From Butyribacter intestini (lineage in GTDB: Bacteria; Bacillota; Clostridia; Lachnospirales; Lachnospiraceae): a stretch of 64,000 nt of DNA. Below, one piece after another: positions 60,253 through 64,000 of this stretch (the stretch's first letter is position 1; every line of letters starts with the position of its first letter). Position numbers and translations under genes: made by a program. The stretch is taken from NCBI GenBank assembly GCA_001414325.1, contig LLKB01000001.1:448437-512436 (forward strand). The letters run 5' to 3'. Under the pieces are notes generated by a model. It was not told where the DNA came from. It did no database searches and was given only the letters and a program-made list of their open reading frames with translations.

Positions 60253-63200
60253 ATGGCAGGAACGGTAGATAACTTAAATATAAAGATAGATGCGTCAGCA
60301 AGAGGAGCAAATCAACAGTTGGATAAATTAGTTCAAAAGATGATACAGTTGCGTTCCACTGTCAATGGTATCAATGTGGGAAATCTCAATAATTTATCTA
60401 TAAGTATTCGTAACTTTTCAAGGGCAGCATCGGGATTGAGTCAGATAAAAACAACTGATTTTTCCCGGATGGCAAAAGGTATTGAAAAACTTTCAAATAT
60501 CCGGGAGGGCGAATTAAACAAGGCAGCCGGAGCAATAACCAATATTTCTAAAGCAGTTTCAAATATTGGAAATGTAAGTGATGGTGCGGATAAGATTGCA
60601 CAGTTGGCACAGGGAATATCCAGATTAGGATATAAAAGCACGACTCAGGCAATTCAGAACATTCCGTTGTTGACAAAAGAATTAAAAAATATGATGACAG
60701 AATTGTCAAAAGCACCTACGGTGTCTGATAACTTGATTGCCATGACAAATGCTATGGCTAATTTAGGAGCACAGGCAAGTGGTATTCGTTCTGTTGGAAG
60801 CACGATGAACAATGCAGGCAGGAGTGGAAATAGTTTCTTTGGCATAATGAAAAGGGGAATTTCAAATGTCTGGAAATTTGCTTCAAGTGTGCGTTCTGCC
60901 ACAAGTCACAATCGTTCATTTGCGTCTACAATAGGATTGCTATATGCAAGATTTTGGATGCTGAAAAGGACAATAGGTGCTGTAGGCAGTGCGGTGAAAT
61001 CTTCAATGGATTATATTGAAGAATATAACTATTTCAATACCACTATGGAAAAAATCGCATCGGAATGGAAGAAAGATTTTTCAAAGTATGGTTATAAAAA
61101 TGCAGATGCGTATGGGAAGTCATTTGAGGACAGAGTCACAAAAATGATGAATAAAATGACCGGATTTCAGATGAACAGGAATGGTACGCTTACTGACAGT
61201 GGTGTAAAAAATCTTGGTCTTGATGTTACCCAGATGACTAATTATGCGGCAGGTGTAGCTCAGGTGACAAACTCTGTAGGAATGACAGGAGAAGCATCGG
61301 CAGCCGCATCAAAGGCTCTTTCAATGCTTGCCGGTGATATGTCATCATTCCGAAACCTTGACATGGAAACAGTTATGAATAACTTTTCATCGGGGCTTAT
61401 CGGACAGTCGAGAGCGTTATATAAGTATGGTATCGATATTACAAATGCTACATTGACAACATACGCTCATGAGCTTGGTATTAAAAAGGATATTTCTACA
61501 ATGACGCAGAATGAAAAGATGCAGCTCCGTATGATTGCGATACTCGACCAGTCAAAAGTAGCATGCGGAGATCTTGCAAAAACGATAAATTCTCCATCAA
61601 ACCAGTTGCGTTTATTGCAGAACAACTTTAAATCTTTATCACGAACGATAGGTGATATGTTTTTGCCGGTAGTGTCGAAAGTGCTTCCGTATGTAAACGG
61701 ACTTGTAATTGCTATTCGCAGACTTTTTGAGTGGACTGCGTCTATGCTTGGAATTGATTTAAAGGATGTTATCGGCAATTCCGGTGGCGGCTATTCGGAT
61801 ATTTTTGACAGTTTAGGTGATGATGCTGACGATGTAAGTAACGGCATGGACGGGCTTACAGACAGTACAAATAATGCTGCTGAAGCACAGAAGAAACTGA
61901 ATAAGCAGATACAGAGATTTGATAATTTGAACAATATGACTACTTCCACAAATAAAGGAAGCTCGTCTGATAAAAATAATAATAACAGTTCTCCTATTGA
62001 CCTTACGGATCAGTTAAATTCAGCATTGGCAGATTATGAAAAAGTATGGAATGATGCATACGACAGTATGACGAATGATGCGGAAAAATTTGCGGACAAA
62101 CTTACAAAACTTTTTAAGAGTGCATGGACTTCCGGGGATGGTTCAGATATTGGTTCTGCTGTGGCTGGATGGCTGAATAAGGGCATTGACTGGGTGAATA
62201 ATCATACAGATAAATGGTCTAAGGGACTTAAAAAGATTACAACCATAATGGGAACTTCTCTGAATGGTTTTGTTGAAAACTTTAAGTGGGCTGGGCTTGG
62301 AAAGGCTGTTGGAAATTCCATTAAGGGGGTGCTTGAAGCTGAAACAAACTTTTTCAACGCTGTAAATTGGGTAAATCTTGGAAAAGGTCTGTCGAAAACG
62401 CTTAATGCTGCTATTAAAACAGGAGTTTTACAGTCCTACTTTAAAGCGATGGCAAGTAAATTAAGAGCGGCTATCGAGATTGCATTTGGAGCAATTACAA
62501 CATTTGATTTCAAAGGACTTGGAAATGCGTTAGGACAGGGAATAAACGATTTCTTTAAGACAATGAATAAGAAAAATAAACAGACCAGTCTTAATGGATG
62601 GCAGAAACTTGGAAAAGGTTTGAGTGATGGAATAGGTGGTATTGCAGATACCATTACAACTGCACTTAAAAAAGTCAAATGGGTAAAAGTTGGGCAGGCT
62701 ATTGGTGATTTTATAGCAGCTATTGATTTTGGAAAGGTTGCATGGAACTTCGCTAAGTTAGTATCAGCTTTAGTAGGAGCAATTGCAGGAGCACTCAAAG
62801 GTTCATTCTCCAAAGCACCTATTGAAACAGCATTTTTGGTTATGTTTGCCGGACTTAAATATACAGGCATAGGCAAATTTATTGCAGGGGAGATTTCAAA
62901 GAAAATGGCGGCATCATTAGCTGAAAAGATGGGATTTGAAATCTCAAAAGATGCGGGAATAAGTACAGCTATTAAAACAGCTCTCAAACAACTTATAACC
63001 AAAGCAGGTCTTACAAGCTTGACTGTTTCTGTGGGAGTCATTGGGATTGCAGCGGCAACAGTAGGTTTAGTTGCTTTTTACAACTATGTTGAGGAGAAAG
63101 CAAATGAAAAAATACAATTGGATATGTCTGAAGCAAATAAGGAATTAGGGGATTTAAATTCATCTGCTAAAAAGTGCAAAAAGTCTGTTGATGAAACAAA

Positions 63201-64000
63201 AGATGCATTAAAAAAGATAGAAAAAAGAGATAAAAATGCAGAGAAAAAGGGAGAAGAAATAGACAGTCTAGCAACTGCTTATTATAAATTGTCTAAAAAA
63301 GTAAATAAGACAAAGGCAGAAAAGGCAACTCTTAAAAAAATGTCAAAAGAACTTTCAAAGGAGATGCCAGGATTAAAAAAGAATATTAACAAAGAAACAG
63401 GAGCATACACGGGCAACTGGAAAGAACTTAAAAAACTTGTAAAGCAGACTAAAGAATACTACAAGGCAAAAGCGGCACAAAAAGACCTTGCTGATATAGG
63501 CAATAAACTTTATGAGAATGAGAAAAATATAGCTGAGGCAGAGAAGGATGCAAAAAAGGCATCTGCTAAATTAAAGAATGAGAGAATTGACCTGAAAAAC
63601 GAAACAAAGCGTTTGAATGAACTGGAAGCTAAAAATATTAAATATAAAAGTGGTTCAGCCAATATGACAAAGAAAGAGTATGAAGAGATGGAAAAGCTTC
63701 GTGGTACTTTGCCAATGCTGAAACAGAAATTAGAGGATCAGCAAATAATTTATGACAAACATAAGAAGAAACTTAGTGAATTAAAAGATGCTCACCAAGA
63801 ATTAAACGATAAGTACAATACGGCATCAGATTATGTTGATAAATATACTACTAAGATTAATAAAAACACAGAGAGTGTGGGAAAACAAAAAGATGCTATA
63901 AAAAGTGTGGGAGAAGAAACTGATAAATTGTCGGGAAAAAATGCGACAGTATCTATAAATTCTAAGGGAGTTGAAAAGACTAAAAAAGATATTGATGGCA
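60253..64000 (+). CDS. Tail tape measure protein (3' end outside window)
   Basis: At least 1249 residues; sets tail length and is ejected at infection. ATG 60253 has GAGGTG upstream. The N-terminus is a repetitive helical region (LNNLSISIRNFSRAASGLSQ). Then comes the conserved phage tail tape-measure core (about 310-470: AAGVAQVTNSVGMTGEASAA, INSPSNQLRLLQNNFKSLSR, TIGDMFLPVVSKVLPYVNG), Ala/Gly-rich amphipathic stretches (about 660-960), and a long Lys/Glu coiled coil from about residue 950 on. No stop occurs before the end of the window. Confidence 0.93.
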   Translation, partial: MAGTVDNLNIKIDASARGANQQLDKLVQKMIQLRSTVNGINVGNLNNLSISIRNFSRAASGLSQIKTTDFSRMAKGIEKLSNIREGELNKAAGAITNISKAVSNIGNVSDGADKIAQLAQGISRLGYKSTTQAIQNIPLLTKELKNMMTELSKAPTVSDNLIAMTNAMANLGAQASGIRSVGSTMNNAGRSGNSFFGIMKRGISNVWKFASSVRSATSHNRSFASTIGLLYARFWMLKRTIGAVGSAVKSSMDYIEEYNYFNTTMEKIASEWKKDFSKYGYKNADAYGKSFEDRVTKMMNKMTGFQMNRNGTLTDSGVKNLGLDVTQMTNYAAGVAQVTNSVGMTGEASAAASKALSMLAGDMSSFRNLDMETVMNNFSSGLIGQSRALYKYGIDITNATLTTYAHELGIKKDISTMTQNEKMQLRMIAILDQSKVACGDLAKTINSPSNQLRLLQNNFKSLSRTIGDMFLPVVSKVLPYVNGLVIAIRRLFEWTASMLGIDLKDVIGNSGGGYSDIFDSLGDDADDVSNGMDGLTDSTNNAAEAQKKLNKQIQRFDNLNNMTTSTNKGSSSDKNNNNSSPIDLTDQLNSALADYEKVWNDAYDSMTNDAEKFADKLTKLFKSAWTSGDGSDIGSAVAGWLNKGIDWVNNHTDKWSKGLKKITTIMGTSLNGFVENFKWAGLGKAVGNSIKGVLEAETNFFNAVNWVNLGKGLSKTLNAAIKTGVLQSYFKAMASKLRAAIEIAFGAITTFDFKGLGNALGQGINDFFKTMNKKNKQTSLNGWQKLGKGLSDGIGGIADTITTALKKVKWVKVGQAIGDFIAAIDFGKVAWNFAKLVSALVGAIAGALKGSFSKAPIETAFLVMFAGLKYTGIGKFIAGEISKKMAASLAEKMGFEISKDAGISTAIKTALKQLITKAGLTSLTVSVGVIGIAAATVGLVAFYNYVEEKANEKIQLDMSEANKELGDLNSSAKKCKKSVDETKDALKKIEKRDKNAEKKGEEIDSLATAYYKLSKKVNKTKAEKATLKKMSKELSKEMPGLKKNINKETGAYTGNWKELKKLVKQTKEYYKAKAAQKDLADIGNKLYENEKNIAEAEKDAKKASAKLKNERIDLKNETKRLNELEAKNIKYKSGSANMTKKEYEEMEKLRGTLPMLKQKLEDQQIIYDKHKKKLSELKDAHQELNDKYNTASDYVDKYTTKINKNTESVGKQKDAIKSVGEETDKLSGKNATVSINSKGVEKTKKDIDG

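Larger units (their letters stand above)
36270..64000 (+). mobile_element. Prophage integrated at tRNA-Thr, left 27.7 kb
   Basis: A tyrosine integrase follows the tRNA, then phage regulators, terminase, portal, scaffold, capsid, connector, tail and tape-measure genes. The right end and the second att copy are outside the window. The left boundary is inferred to lie in the 3' half of tRNA-Thr. No DNA replication genes are seen in this part. The structural order suggests a tailed phage with SPP1-like portal and long non-contractile tail. Confidence 0.93.

Noticed and set aside
60441-63041. Long minus-strand frames inside the tape measure gene
   Set aside because: They are antisense shadows, Pro/Ile/Ala-rich, produced by codon bias of the tape measure gene.

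Overview
The window is a low-GC chromosome segment from a spore-forming, probably motile clostridium, most likely Lachnospiraceae. The evidence is a clostridial-type 23S rRNA, a full spoIIIA operon, spoIVB next to spo0A, cheV, an ArgR/RecN/Dxs/IspA cluster in the Bacillota order, frequent GTG/TTG starts with strong GGAGG ribosome sites, and a giant Ig-like (Big_2) cell-surface protein. The right 27.7 kb is a prophage that runs off the end of the window.

Layout. 1-2446: 3' two thirds of a 23S rRNA gene with its terminator and no 5S gene behind it. 2490-10352: housekeeping genes on both strands (aroK, cheV, a subtilisin-like protease, efp, an unknown gene, a HAD hydrolase, galE, aroE) and a 60-codon remnant of an aldose 1-epimerase gene. 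10826-16157: spoIIIAA-AH, the forespore-mother cell channel. 16273-24581: Asp23-like gene, nusB, xseA, xseB, ispA, dxs, tlyA, nadK, argR, yebC. 24694-29355: 1553-residue Big_2 protein inserted between yebC and recN. 29552-36159: recN with two LexA-like boxes, spoIVB, spo0A, glgA and a pseudouridine synthase.

Prophage. A tRNA-Thr(CGT) gene at 36233 is followed at once by a tyrosine integrase, so the tRNA 3' end is the likely attachment site. Next come a leftward operon of small genes, a Cro-like regulator and a DUF4258/YgiT-zinc-finger pair resembling a toxin-antitoxin. The packaging and head genes have SPP1/HK97-like character (terS, terL, portal, scaffold, capsid, connectors, tail protein, tail chaperone with a -1 frame extension, tape measure). 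They are interrupted by blocks of accessory genes: an SPFH membrane protein, a tRNA-Glu, a DUF1599-like protein with a helix-turn-helix tail, zinc ribbons, a CI-like repressor, a ribbon-helix-helix regulator, an antirepressor, and a head-morphogenesis protein with a nuclease-toxin-like tail.

The most unusual items are: a fusion of a DUF4406 (nucleoside deoxyribosyltransferase-like) domain to a DUF2829/Tad2-like anti-Thoeris domain; an orphan 277-residue gene whose own promoter carries the same GTAGCTAC palindrome as the promoter of the ribbon-helix-helix regulator; two matching activator/promoter/terminator cassettes in front of the toxin-tailed head gene and the portal gene; an 11-bp phased GGTTAC array upstream of terS; and an in-frame TGA in the tail-protein gene followed by 33 open acidic codons. 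Several genes under 60 codons were found by eye and are listed. All function calls come from reading the sequence; no database search was possible.
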